Shown here: positions 22,057 to 32,680 of the stretch, in pieces | Layout of the letters: every line of letters begins with the position of its first letter | How positions within the stretch are numbered: position 1 is the first letter of the stretch | NCBI RefSeq assembly: GCF_027943255.1 | Contig: NC_072895.1 | Location: 45,234,001 to 45,298,000, forward strand | DNA length: 64,000 nt | Direction: 5' to 3' | Source of the DNA: Anastrepha obliqua | Lineage: Eukaryota > Arthropoda > Insecta > Diptera > Tephritidae | Made by a program: the position numbers and the translations under genes | The notes under the pieces: generated by a model | The model's input: the letters and a program-made list of their open reading frames with translations, nothing else | Database searches by the model: none | Told to the model about the DNA's origin: nothing

Positions 22057-22414
22057 TTGTAAAAACCTTGCACTTTCAAACCGAGCGTCAAAAAAAGTGA
22101 AGTATGGACAACTATGAGTACCTAAATCTCCATTTAAATACTGCAAACAAAAATTTTTGGTATAGTAAAATAAAATAATGCAGATTATTCGAAATAAAAT
22201 TAACTGCATTCAAATTTCACTAAGAAATTTGAAATAAATATACTCTCAAAAAATACTTATGGTAACTTTTCTCATTTGCTATTTAAAATTCTACTCATTC
22301 AGCAGTCTAAAAATAAAAAAATAGTGATAGTTTTAATTTATAACATTAATTTTAGTATTTATCTTTGAATATAAAATAGTTATTGGCTTGATATCGTGTC
22401 CATACATTCGTCAT
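22057..22414. other. Convergent spacer between the second Mtap gene and Bap55
   Basis: 358 bases shared by the 3' ends of two converging genes. It is AT-rich with no open frame. AATAAA at 22233-22238 serves the plus-strand gene. A possible ATTAAA on the minus strand (TTTAAT at 22332-22337) could serve Bap55. Confidence 0.5.
22233..22238 (+). promoter_or_regulatory. Polyadenylation signal of the second Mtap gene
   Basis: AATAAA about 180 bases after the stop codon. Other A-rich near-matches occur upstream at about 22167 and 22191, so the exact signal used is uncertain. Confidence 0.4.
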
Positions 22415-23758
22415 TTATGGGCATTTTCGTTCCACTTGACCTTTGCCAGACTCTTCATACTCTTGCGACGAGATCCACATTTGTTGGAATGTACCAATAC
22501 TAGCCAAAATCGATCCACCGATCCAAGCGCCAAAACGACGCTCCACACTACCGTTCGCGGAAATCATTTTCAAACGTGTGTTGGATGGTGCACGGAGCTG
22601 TAAGTCACGATTAAGCCGCTCTGGAAATCCTTGCAATAGCGTATTGCCGCCAGTTACTACGACAGAGCCGAAAAGCGATAATCGCACATCTGCATCACAC
22701 ATACCTACGCTTGTGGAAGCCAATTGACCTGCTCCGAGCATGGCATGATCAAATAAACTTTCTGCCAACTTGAAGCGCTCTGAACCGAATTCCTGATGGT
22801 AACCATTGGGGAATTCATAGTGTACGCTCGGTATTTGTGCAGCCACGCGTTCGTCATATGGATTCTCCAATACTTGTAATATATTCATTTGAAAATCTTG
22901 CAAAAGTGATTTAAGCATATAATTCTGCCAAGACTGAGTTAAGTTTTCGGGTAATTTTCGCAGCGTGAAACGAGCAGTATCACGTTCTTTAACCACATCT
23001 TTTGACGCGATTTTGTATGCGGGCGATAAATCAATACCCTGTTTTTCAAGGTGCTGCCGACACTGCATTGATAGGTAGTCACCACCGAGTGGTGATTTTA
23101 CAACTGCCTGAGAAAGAACATAACCCTCGTGCACGGGCACTGCGGAAGTATGAGTTGCGCCGCTATCTACTACCAATGCAGTTGCACGACCGCTCGAGAA
23201 TGCTGCCAAAACTGCATTTTTTACCAAATAGAAAGCTGGCACATTATATTTTTCGAACATAAGTTCAGTCAATTTTTCGCGATTGTTGCGCACATTCCAT
23301 GAGGCTTCTGAAAACAATACAGGGTGATACTCGGGTTCTGATTGTATGACCTTGGCATAGGTGTAGTCAATAACTTTTTCGAACAAATCCCAGTTGTCGA
23401 TCATACCATCTTTCATATAGGTTTGTATCTCCATTTGTGTTCGCGGTACATTCACATATGTAGTATCCACATAATATTTGCGGGTGTCTGCATCTGTGAA
23501 ATAATTTTGAGTTGATGAAATAGAACTATAATATGATGCCTACTGCACAGGCTTACTATTCTGCGTTATATTGTTGTCCGATTTTGTTTCCATATCCATA
23601 TTTGTATCCGATGCAGAAGGTGCTACCCCAACTACAGAGGGAATCTCTGCCTTTGGGGTATCCTCTTGTGCGTAACCCACGCGCAAAGAGTGATGACCGG
23701 GGTCGAAAACAAGTGCACCGATTTCATCACCGCCATATAACATATTGCCCGCACTCAT
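22415..23758 (-). CDS. Bap55: Actin-related protein Bap55 (ACTL6/BAF53 family)
   Basis: Nuclear actin-related subunit shared by the Brahma (BAP/PBAP) remodellers and by INO80/Tip60-type complexes, where it pairs with actin on the HSA helix of the ATPase. Two exons, 23758-23557 and 23493-22415, are joined by a 63-base intron in frame and give 426 residues, against 429 in human ACTL6A. The N-terminus ([20 protein letters not shown]) holds the first phosphate-binding loop. Next come [39 protein letters not shown] (second phosphate loop), [46 protein letters not shown] and [17 protein letters not shown]. It ends [13 protein letters not shown], the typical C-terminus of the family. Nothing is missing. 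It converges on the second Mtap gene. Identity is firm. Confidence 0.95.
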
Positions 23759-24054
23759 TTTGAAATATTCGAGTGTATTTATAAACTTTTTCTATCCGTA
23801 TTTGCAATTTTTCTCAAATCACCGGCGTTTGGCGTCCACTTATTTTTGACATTTAATTTTTTGACATTTGACATCTATTAGTGCTGCAAAGTTTTAAATT
23901 GTAGAATGTTGCCACATAAAATTACAAAAACAGGCTTTTCTGGACAGACTGAATATTAGTGGTGCCACTGAAATAAATAAGAATGAAAATAAAACTCAGT
24001 AAGCCTCAGCCTTTTATCATGAGGCGAATATGATAGGAATATAGGTATATGTAT

Positions 24055-24369
24055 ATATAAAATTGGCGCGTACACCCTTTTTGGGTGTTTGGCCGAGCTC
24101 CTCCTTCTGTTTGTGGTGTGCGTCTTGATGTTATTCCACAAATGGAGGGACCTACAGTTTTAAGCCGATTCCGAACGGCTGATATTTTTATGAGGAACTT
24201 TTTCATAGAAGAAATACACTCGGAGGTTTGCTATTGCCTGCCGAGGGGCGACCGCTTTTAGAAAAACGTTTTTTTTTTATTTTGCTTTCACCGAGATTCG
24301 AACCAACGTTCTCTCTGTGAATTCCGAATGTTAGTCACGCACCGATCCATTCGGCTACGGCGGCCGCCC
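24055..24369 (-). mobile_element. tRNA-derived SINE, copy 2
   Basis: Full-length minus-strand copy. Reading the plus strand gives the inverted tail (AATTGGCGCGTACACCC), the body (GGCCGAGCTCCTCCTTCTG), a B-box complement (GAGATTCGAACCAACG) and the head complement (CACGCACCGATCCATTCGGC, TACGGCGGCCGCC). The A and B boxes are spaced as in a tRNA gene, so RNA polymerase III promoter elements are recognisable. Confidence 0.8.
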
Positions 24370-24616
24370 AAGAACACCAGTTAGAAATAAAAGCATCCAT
24401 TGAAAAAAAATACCAGTCTAACGGTTAGACGCGATAGAAGTGAAACCTTCCGTAAAACAAACTGAGAGAGAATGAGACGAAAGCAGCATTAGGAGCGGGA
24501 TAATTATAGGTTCATTATAATATTGCTATAAAGTTCATATTTTACTTTCTTCATTTTATTATTATTCATCCTCAATGTTTTCAATTTCAACAAATGATAC
24601 GAGTGGCTTATGATAG

Positions 24617-25118
24617 CTAAAATATGATACAAATGCTTTTTTCGATGTTGTCAACATATCTTTGAAATACCGCCTCAGTTGTTGTTTTTGATCGTGTTGT
24701 CGATTCAGTGCGATTGTTACACATTTTTAAATTGAATGTTGTATTGAGAAAGTCAATTGAAGGAACCGCTGTGTCCAATGCAAAATTTACGTTAAAATCG
24801 CCACTTAAAATCATTGGAACTTTATCGTAGTCTTTTCTAAGTATCCGCGATACTTCTGGTGTATACTTTATTAAATTTTCGTGAATGAATTCCGTGATGC
24901 TATTTATTGATTGATTCGGTGAAATATAAATTGCCACAATTAAAACTGTTTTTCCATTGCTCAATCTGGTTTCGCATGCACATATTTCTCCCACTTTAGA
25001 GAGCTGAACAGACAGTGATTCTAGTTGCTGTGCATTCAGTTCTATCTGTGGAGTTACAATACGAGCACCGTCATTTTGATTGTGGTATATTGCAACACCG
25101 CCTGCAATTGCGGTAAAT
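24617..25118 (-). pseudogene. Endonuclease/exonuclease/phosphatase (EEP) domain fragment of a transposon
   Basis: Continuous coding runs from about 25118 (AIAGGVAIYHNQNDGARIVT) down to the stop at 24617. It contains LIVAIYISPNQSIN, VPMILSGDFNVNFALD (the GDFN catalytic motif of EEP nucleases) and RSKTTTEAVFQRYVDNIEKS. The expected upstream and downstream parts are absent. Such domains occur at the C-terminus of Helentron proteins and in LINEs. The isolated unit and its wording favour the Helentron type, but this is inference. No host gene function is suggested. Confidence 0.6.
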
Positions 25119-25139
25119 ATTTAAAAATGAAAATATTTA

Positions 25140-25510
25140 CGAATATAAAAATACGGACGCAATACAGCACACGCGGTTGCTATTATGAGCGTCGTAACGC
25201 GTATATTACACAGACGTACTAACATACACACAAACATTCGTAGGACGCTTGGTCTAAGCAGGTATTAGGTAGTGTAGTATAGGTATACATAATGCCTTCT
25301 CGCTCACCGTGGCTCCGTAATACGCAGGCGCGCACGCATACGTACTAGCATACATACAAACATACATACGTATGACGCTTGAACTAAACACCAAAGCAAG
25401 TAATAGAGAGTGTAGTATACATACTACAATACTCACTATACTAGTGTGGCTCAGCAGTACGCAGCCACACACATATACGTATATCAACATATAACGCTTC
25501 GTAGCCAAGA
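25140..25510. repeat. Diverged tandem repeat of about 130 bp
   Basis: Two, perhaps three, imperfect units share the same blocks in order: CGCTTG(G/A)(T/A)CTAA(G/A)CA, GTGTAGTATA, GTGGCTC followed by TACGCAG, and CATACATACAAACATAC. Clear units start near 25247 and 25376. Units differ at many positions, so the duplication is old. No coding potential. Confidence 0.45.
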
Positions 25511-26404
25511 GTGTCGCTTTTTCGTTTCATCGAGTCTCAAATCACTCCCAACGATTCTAAAGAAGTTTTCACTTCAAAATAGACAATATTAAAGACATAT
25601 ATACTTTTAAATAACACTAAGAAAACTTGGTGTGGGAAATCAAATATTATCAAATCACATTTAAAAAAACTTAAAACAGAGACGATTAAGAAAAATGAGA
25701 GTATATGCAAAGTTAAGAAATAAATATTAGTCGGAAATAAAAGCGCAAGCAACAAATGTATAATAAATACAGACGAAAAAGGATTTTGGGAAAAGCAAAG
25801 AAGTAATTGGAACGAAAAAAACGGTAAAAATAGATTGCGTAGAGCTTGAAGTGGTGAAATATAACGATGATAATACAATTGCAAATGCGTTGTGTTTGCC
25901 GCACTCTACAACAACAGCATTGCTACTTGCCTGTTTTTGCTACTCGGCTGATTAGCTGCCGCAATAAATTATCTATGGAAATAATGCCGAAGTTATTTCG
26001 CGCCGAACATTTTGTTTGAAAATATGGAAACTTGGGCCAATAACTTCATTTGATTTGAACTTTATTTTACGCTTAAACCAATAAATAAACATAATTTAAC
26101 TTGAAAGTAGTATTTAATAAATAAATACTTTCTTTTTATTTTCCATTTCAAGTTGGCAGGGAAAACTTTTATAGGTATTACGCTTGATAAGCTAGTGTTG
26201 AGTATCAGAGAAAACGAAACTGAAAAATAGAAAAAAACTCATAATAATTCCTCTGAGTTCGGTCACTGGATTGCAAAATAAAAATCACAATTAATGGCCA
26301 CACAACTTGCTTTATTTAATTTTATATGCGCGTGCACCTATGCTTATATGTCAGATCAGCAAAGGTGGTTTTAAAATTAATAAAAAAGATGTTTAAAGTA
26401 TTTA
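25511..26404. other. Non-coding AT-rich spacer
   Basis: No gene, transposon protein or clear repeat was recognised. Minus-strand open frames of about 115 codons are hydrophobic and low-complexity, without family signatures. Confidence 0.4.
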
Positions 26405-27363
26405 TTAATCAATAATATATTTTCCTTCATTATTTACAATGTCTTCCCAACGTTTACGCAAATTTTTAATTCCCTGCTCCAAAAATTGTTTGTCCTTGGA
26501 GCCAAAATACGCTTCGATATCTCTTTTTATAGCTTCTTTTGAGGAGTAGTTCTTGTTACTCATATGGGGTTGAAATCCACTAATCAAAAGGTGCAATATC
26601 CGGAGAGTATGGTGGATGTGGCATTAGCTCCCATCCGAGCTCGTTCAGTTTGCTTAATGTTTGCCTTGCGGTATGAGGTCTTGCGTTGCCGTGGTGAAAC
26701 AAAACTTTGCGTCTATTCACTAAAAACGGTCGATTTTTTTAAGTGCCTCATTCAGGTTTGATAGCTGATGGAAATAATGACAAGCAGTTATCGTCTGGTT
26801 TGGTTCCAGAAGTTTATAATAAACAATACCGGCCATATCCCACCAAATAGCACAGGAGAATCTTCTTGGGGTGAAGGCCATCTCTAGGGGTCGGTTCTGG
26901 TGTTTCATCTTTATCTAACCATTGGCGTTTGCGAACAGGATTATTGTAAAGAACCCATTTTTCATCACCAGTAACGATACGGTTCAAAAAACTTTCATTT
27001 TCAAGCCGTTGCAACCCATTTTCCCAGCTTTGAAACCTTTCCCAACTGATCCAGGTGCCTGTAAACTGTTCCATGCGATGAATTTACCCTCTGAGCTATC
27101 ATATCGACTGTCAAACTTGGCTCAGCTTACACGAGTTCGAGCAAGGCGTCGGAGTTAAAGACTTCAGGACGAACAGCGCGCGGGGCATCCTCCACGTCGT
27201 AGTTACCACTTCGGAATTTTCAAATCCACTTTTGCGCAGTCCTTACACTCACGCTATCCTCTCCGTGAACAGTGTTTATTTCTGCAGCAGCAGTTGTTGC
27301 ATTTTTACTACTTTTATAAAAAAAATACAAAATATGCCTCTTATACGCGTTTGAAGGTTCCAT
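26405..27363 (-). pseudogene. Mariner (DD34D-type) transposase pseudogene
   Basis: A decayed mariner coding region spans about 959 bases. The N-terminus at 27363 reads MEPSNAYKRHILYFFYK with an HTH (SVSVRTAQKWI, then a stop). The middle gives ESFLNRIVTGDEKWVLYNN, which holds the first catalytic aspartate, and RKRQWLDKDETPEPTP. The C-terminus is SKEAIKRDIEAYFGSKDKQF followed by GIKNLRKRWEDIVNNEGKYI up to the stop at 26405. Several stops and frameshifts interrupt it. Terminal inverted repeats were not found, so the ends may have eroded. Confidence 0.8.
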
Positions 27364-28024
27364 TTTATTTTTTAACAACACGTGGTTCTATCCGTGATTA
27401 AAATCACTTGTTGGATGCACAATATATCAAAGAAAATATAAATAGTTCCGTTATATTCCGCGTAATCGTACAAAACTGAAATTATGGGTAAAATACGCAC
27501 GAACTTATGAACTGACCGATATTTTAAGTCATCATCTGTGAAGCAATGGGCTGTCATTTTGTATGTTTGTCAGCCAATTGATATTTCTTGTAACATTCAC
27601 ATTGGCATCATCTTTGATCATTTTAGTTTTCCAGACTATGCATTACCCTTTTGACCTTTTACCCCTTTTACCTTGCTCATTAGTGTTACCTTGCTCATAT
27701 GTCGTTACCTTGCTCATTGCCGTTACCTTAATCATTTGTCGTTACCTTGCTCATCGCCGTTACCTTGAATGAACTGCAAGCGAAAGCGCGGAACGAACGA
27801 CAAAGCAAACAAAGCAAACGAACGGCAACGTTCGACATCTTGCTCTCTCCTACTTAAGTGAGCGTATATATGTATGTATATGCGCATTTGTACATATATA
27901 AATTCACGTATTTGTATTTGCATATGCCTTCTTATTGATTATTATTAATTTGATTCATTTGAAGAATTTAAAATAAAACCAAGTTTGTTAATAATACCTG
28001 TTGTTTTAATGTTATTATTATTTT
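27364..28024. repeat. Spacer with GTTACCTTGCTCAT repeats and a fragment of the 28025/42418 family
   Basis: From about 27660 to 27775 a roughly 20 bp unit (CGTTACCTTGCTCATTGC and variants) repeats five or six times. The following stretch (GAACTGCAAGCGAAAGCGCG to about 27930) matches 42510-42600 and 43356-43405, including CTCTCTCCTACTTAAGTGAG and ATTTGTATTTGCATATGCCT. This is therefore a third, partial copy of the family represented by the elements at 28025 and 42418. The remainder has no features. Confidence 0.6.
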
Positions 28025-29107
28025 TTGACGTGATAACGTCTTATAATTCTATGTAGCCGGCTGCACGCACCAAAAAATGCGTCGTTATCTTGCTCATGCG
28101 TCGTTACCTTGCTTGAACAGCATGTTATGTTATGTTATGTTATGTTATGTTATGATATGTTATGTTATGTTATGTTATGTTATGTTATGTTATGTTATGT
28201 TATGTTATGTTATGTTATGTTATGTTATGTTATGTTATGTTATGTTATGTTATGTTATGTTATGTTATGTTATGTTATGTTATGTTATGTTATGTTATGT
28301 TATGTTATGTTATGTTATGTTATGTTATGTTATGTTATGTTATGTTATGTTATGTTATGTTATGTTATGTTATGTTATGTTATGTTATGTTATGTTATGT
28401 TATGTTATGTTATGTTATGTTATGTTATGTTATGTTATGTTATGTTATGTTATGTTATGTTATGTTATGTTATGTTATGTTATGTTATGTTATGTTATGT
28501 TATGTTATGTTATGTTATGTTATGTTATGTTATGTTATGTTATGTTATGTTATGTTATGTTATGTTATGTTATGTTATGTTATGTTATGTTATGTTATGT
28601 TATGTTATGTTATGTTATGTTATGTTATGATATGTTATGATATGTTATGTTATGTTATGTTATGTTATGTTATGTTATGTTATGTTATGATATGTTATGT
28701 TATGTTATGTTATGTTATGTTATGTTATGTTATGTTATGTTATGTTATGTTATGTTATGTTATGTTATGTTATGTTATGTTATGTTATGTTATGTTATGT
28801 TATGTTATGTTATGTTATGTTATGTTATGTTATGTTATGTTATGTTATGTTATGTTATGTTATGTTATGTTATGTTATGTTATGTTATGTTATGTTATGT
28901 TATGTTATGTTATGTTATGTTATGTTATGTTATGTTATGTTATGTTATGTTAATGTTAACTCATTCTCTATATCCATACAAAATATCTATCAAACAAATA
29001 AAATTAAAATTTTCTTTTGAAAAATGCAACCATCCAATCAGTATTTTCTTATGACGTTATCACGTTAAACTATCGTCAGTAAACCGACTTTACAGACAAC
29101 CTCTTTT
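28025..29107 (+). mobile_element. Repeat element with ACGTGATAACGTC ends, copy with TATGT array
   Basis: The left segment (TTGACGTGATAACGTCTTAT to about 28120) and the right segment (28972-29107: CTCTATATCCATACAAAATA, ATGACGTTATCACGTTAAAC, CGACTTTACAGACAACCTC) match the element at 42418-45230 base for base over long stretches. The two copies share the inverted motif ACGTGATAACGTC close to each end. The right-hand homology extends about 45 bases past this motif, so it is subterminal. The centre is replaced by the pentanucleotide array. No transposase is seen; the class is unknown. Confidence 0.6.
28122..28952. repeat. (TATGT)n pentanucleotide array, about 830 bp
   Basis: About 165 copies of TATGT in register. 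The only visible interruptions are T-to-A changes (TATGA) near 28154, 28629, 28639 and 28689. The five-base period, prime to three, keeps several frames open as Met-Leu-Cys-Tyr-Val repeats. These are not genes. Confidence 0.98.
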
Positions 29108-29599
29108 TTGCAAAAAAGAATTCACCCAGAATATCGGCCTCCTTCTTTCCTCTTTTAAAACGACAATAACATAACATGGCAATGCCAACACATAAGATAT
29201 TGCCATCGCATCCAATCAAATTTGGCAGTTGTTATAAAATGAAAATAAAATTAAGTGTCTAGATGTTGAGATAGTCGAAAGCACCATATTGGAGCTGTGT
29301 TTAATAAACAGTACAATTTCAGCCATTTCGTTCTAAAAATTCATAACTGTGAGTTTTGAAGATCGTTTATTTTCCAAAGTAGTAAAATTTCACGAAAAGT
29401 TGGTTTTACTGTTTTATAAAAATCTTTGATTGAAATATATGATAGTTTTCCGATATAATACCACTGCTTTGTGCTGATTGAGTGACTTTAATATATCATA
29501 ATTTTCTACGCAAACGGAAACGGAAGTGCTGTGCATTTAGCCGAGTATTTTATTATTTTAAACTTGTTCTGCTATTAAGAATGTGTATAGCGCTAATTG
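29108..29599. other. Non-coding spacer downstream of the gustatory receptor gene
   Basis: No protein or repeat was recognised. It should include the receptor gene's 3' UTR, read on the minus strand. Confidence 0.4.
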
Positions 29600-30992
29600 T
29601 TAGTCATCGCTATCGGTCAATTGTGTGACTATGGAACAAATTTGATCGTTCAAATATTTATACATCACAATTAGTGATATAACTATTCCCAGAACAATGT
29701 GTACCTTAGAAAATGCAATTAGTAGACTTAAAAATTGTGTGATGAGAAAATATATAGCGAATGTCTTACCATCAACAAGTTCGCAATGTTTATATCCACA
29801 GCTTGAAATAATAGCAGCCTGAGCTTGGAGGCTAACAGATTTTGTATACGTTTCAGTGCAGTACGAGTGGGTTTTTCTATGAAGTTTTTTGATTTTAAAA
29901 CCCCTTGTACACCCACAAGCAATTGGGATTTCTGAAAATAACAAAAGAAATGATAGAACTTACATTAAAGAGTAACAAAAAAAAGTCAATAGTTAATGGC
30001 CACATCCGCACCACTTTGTTGTAAAGGCTTACGCTTGTGCACAAACACAAATAATCCCAGAAGATTAGCACGTAAATCGCAATGTTGGCGGCATAGAAAA
30101 TACGCCTCCAGGATGGAGAGAAAAATATATGCCAACTAGCTTCGAAATAGACCAACGTATAAACTCCCGCCAGTAGACAAAAACTGTTCATCACTAACAA
30201 TAGAAACAACTCCTTATCCAATGCTGTATTCACAATTTGTATTTCGTCAGACAACTGTTCTAATCGTCCATAGTACTGATCCAATCGTTTTTGCTTATCT
30301 TTTACTGGCATTCTCACATAAGCATTTAGTGCACTAGCACTAACTTCCATTTCAATCTTGTCGTCCGCAATTTTCACCTCAGCTACCAATTGTTCCGTCC
30401 TCAGTACATCCTGCAATTCCGTATTCAGCTCCAGTAACTCTTCGCGCATGAACCAACAGTTAAGTGTGTATAATTTCAAAGCGCCTGCCAAAGCCAAGTG
30501 TGGAATGGATAGTCCAAAGCCTATGAAAATATTATCCCAAGGCGGCAGTTTGAATTCCATTTCATAGGCAATGTACAAAGCAAAGCAAAATGTAAGCAGA
30601 AATGTTGAGAATACTAAAAAATAAGCAAATGCCTCCTCTATGGTGAATTTTCGCGCAAATACTCGCGAGGAAAAGCATGCAATACTATTGCATGCACGCC
30701 CAACTTCAGCCATTGCAAACAGCCGGAATATGAAAACCATCAGACCCAGCATTAATTGTACACGGATCAGCTTCCAGAGAAATGGTGACACATCGTGGAA
30801 AATCCGTAGTAGCGGTGAGTGTATGAAGTGCTGATTCACGCAGATAATATAGAAAAGTGTAAGGACGATGAAATTAATAAGACCCCATAGGGATAGATGA
30901 TAACGCTGTCTGTTCGGTTCAAAACTGTATAGCTGAAAACCAGTGAGTAGCAGGAAACAGTTGCTTATACGTAAAATGCGTTGCCAATTCAT
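29600..30992 (-). CDS. Gustatory receptor family protein (7tm_7)
   Basis: Predicted seven-helix insect chemoreceptor, an inverted-topology ligand-gated channel subunit of the gustatory receptor family, expected in the plasma membrane of sensory neurons. Exons are 30992-29964, 29931-29770 and 29704-29600. All junctions are GT-AG in phase 0, giving 431 residues. The first exon carries about six hydrophobic segments (INFIVLTLFYIICV, LMLGLMVFIFRLFAMAEV, YFLVFSTFLLTFCFALYIAY, LFLLLVMNSFCLLAGVYTLVYF, IAIYVLIFWDYLCLC). A long polar loop (~residues 185-255) lies between the middle helices. The second exon gives the pre-TM7 block (QNLLASKLRLLLFQAVDINI) at the usual place. The last exon supplies TM7 but reads IVMYKYLNDQ where the family consensus is TYhhhhhQF, so the signature is weak. 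The three-exon layout with short C-terminal exons fits the family. The subfamily and ligand cannot be told from sequence. Confidence 0.82.
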
Positions 30993-31390
30993 TTTAGTGC
31001 GAGGAAAAAAAGAATATTGAGTGTTCGATGACTAAAATATACTAGTTGGTTCAATGTTCTAGGTATGAGGGATAAATATTGCATGAAATTTTATAAAATT
31101 GTGTAAAAAATAAACATGCTTTGTTAATATTTTAAGATACTCATCTGTGCATACACCGTAAAACGAGCGCGTTTAAAAACAAATGCCATTTGACTGAAAT
31201 GAGTGATGTAATTAAGCGGAACTATGGGTGAAATAATCACACACTTTGTTTAAAAAAATTGCAGACGACATCATTTGTTTTTGTATTAAATGTTATTATT
31301 ACATGAATTAGTGCAAAATATTATGGGAAACTGTCTTCTGGAGCGATAAAATAAGGGTCAAATGCATTGATACTCAAGGAAGGAAGTTCG
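30993..31390. other. Upstream spacer of the gustatory receptor gene
   Basis: AT-rich, no open frames of note. Probably holds the receptor promoter on the minus strand; no core promoter motif could be assigned. Confidence 0.35.
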
Positions 31391-31394
31391 TTAA

Positions 31395-32124
31395 GGGGGA
31401 GGTAGGGTTTAGCGCTAAAAAAAAAACACTTTTTTTGTGAATTTTTTACAGAAATATGGCTTAAGATACTTTAATAAAATCAGTTACATGTTATTGTATA
31501 TCTTTTCAATAAGTTTTTAAAAAATATTAATAATAAAATATTGACAAATAAGCCCATGACAGAGTTTTTTTGGAGATATGTTTTTCGAGAGGTGCTCTGC
31601 GGTGCCAATCGGCATTCGTCGTAGAATCATCTGAAACTAAAAAAGTCGAATTTTTCAGTTAAAGTATGACGTAATGCTCCCCCCTACATTAATAAAATTT
31701 TTTTTTTTTTCATTTTTGTAGTTTTGGTGGCAAAAAAACGTAAAACGAGCATTTTTGGCGAAAAATTTCGCCATATTTGTAAGTGAAAAACAACCTTAAA
31801 AAACAAAAAATAAAAAAAAAACAGTGTAGGGGGGAGATATTTTTGATTTAGAAAACGTGTGCCAAATTTGAAAAGAATCGGTTGAATAGTTTCGGAGTTG
31901 TGATTGGCACCGACTTTTAAGAAGTCGTTTCGGGAAAAACGCGTTTGAAAAATTGACTCTGAGAAATTATCGATGCTCCGCATTCGAGGTAGAATGCCTA
32001 CAAAGGCTATAACTTTGAGAGTTCTGCTCCGATCCACTTAAAATTTTGACACAACATTCTTGAAATGATTTACTATAAGATGAGTGAAGAAAAAAAATTT
32101 CGATTTTGTGACCCTACCCCCCCC
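31395..32124. mobile_element. TTAA-flanked non-autonomous TIR element (piggyBac-like)
   Basis: Left end TTAA|GGGGGAGGTAGGG (31391-31407) and right end CCCTACCCCCCCC|TTAA (32112-32128) form near-perfect inverted ends flanked by TTAA, the target used by piggyBac-type elements. The 730 bp interior has no transposase. It contains A/T runs, a GCCAATCGGCATTCG block near 31605 and a GTGATTGGCACCGAC block near 31900, which suggests a further inverted structure. The family is inferred from the target site alone. Confidence 0.65.
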
Positions 32125-32184
32125 TTAAGCATCAGAAATTTTTCATACATTTTTGGAGAATTCTGGTCTTTGGTTACATACGAG

Positions 32185-32410
32185 CAAGGTGGATTTATTA
32201 AGGTGACAGCATTCACCCAGCTGAATTTTTCGCCGTAGGTATGGCTTACGTCAAAATGATATGCTTTGTTTGTATGTATTGGTATGTTTACATTCGTATG
32301 TTTACATTTGCGATTGTACGTTGACGTGATGCTTGCACCAAACGCAACAACAAATACATGTAGGGTTTTACTTATATGTGTTTGCTGTCACCTGTAATAA
32401 ATTCGCCTTG
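32185..32410. mobile_element. MITE with perfect 8-bp target duplication
   Basis: 226 bp. It begins CAAGGTGGATTTATTA and ends TAATAAATTCGCCTTG, an inverted pair, extended by GGTGACAGCA and TGCTGTCACC. Both sides carry the 8-mer CATACGAG (32177-32184 and 32411-32418). An 8-base duplication fits hAT or P superfamily transposases. A truncated second copy is at 18190-18365. Confidence 0.85.
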
Positions 32411-32680
32411 CATACGAGTATAAATCAAGGTCTGGTTTAAATGATCAAAAAACCAAAACAAAAAGTAAAACATGGTGGTGGAACCACTTAAAAAGTTCAT
32501 AGTGGGCATATCACTCAGTATTATTGGCGTATTTCATAATTTAAATATTCTAAAGTACACCATGAAACCATTAGAATATCTTTTGTTTGTGATTTACTGT
32601 TATTTACGAGTATTGTATATATGTGCTATTTTTTTGCCCACTACTGTATCCACTATACTGCTTATAGTATGGAATATATA

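Noticed and set aside
24055..24369. Possible functional tRNA gene from A and B boxes
   Set aside because: The head lacks a full cloverleaf and is followed by the SINE body. The same unit recurs in the window.
25537..25884. 115-codon hydrophobic minus-strand frame suggesting a membrane protein
   Set aside because: Phe/Leu/Ile-rich translation of AT-rich DNA with no family motif and no adjacent exons.
28077..29054. Long open frames of repeated Met-Leu-Cys-Tyr-Val
   Set aside because: They are produced by the (TATGT)n array, whose 15-base translation cycle has no stop in several frames. No host-like sequence precedes or follows them.
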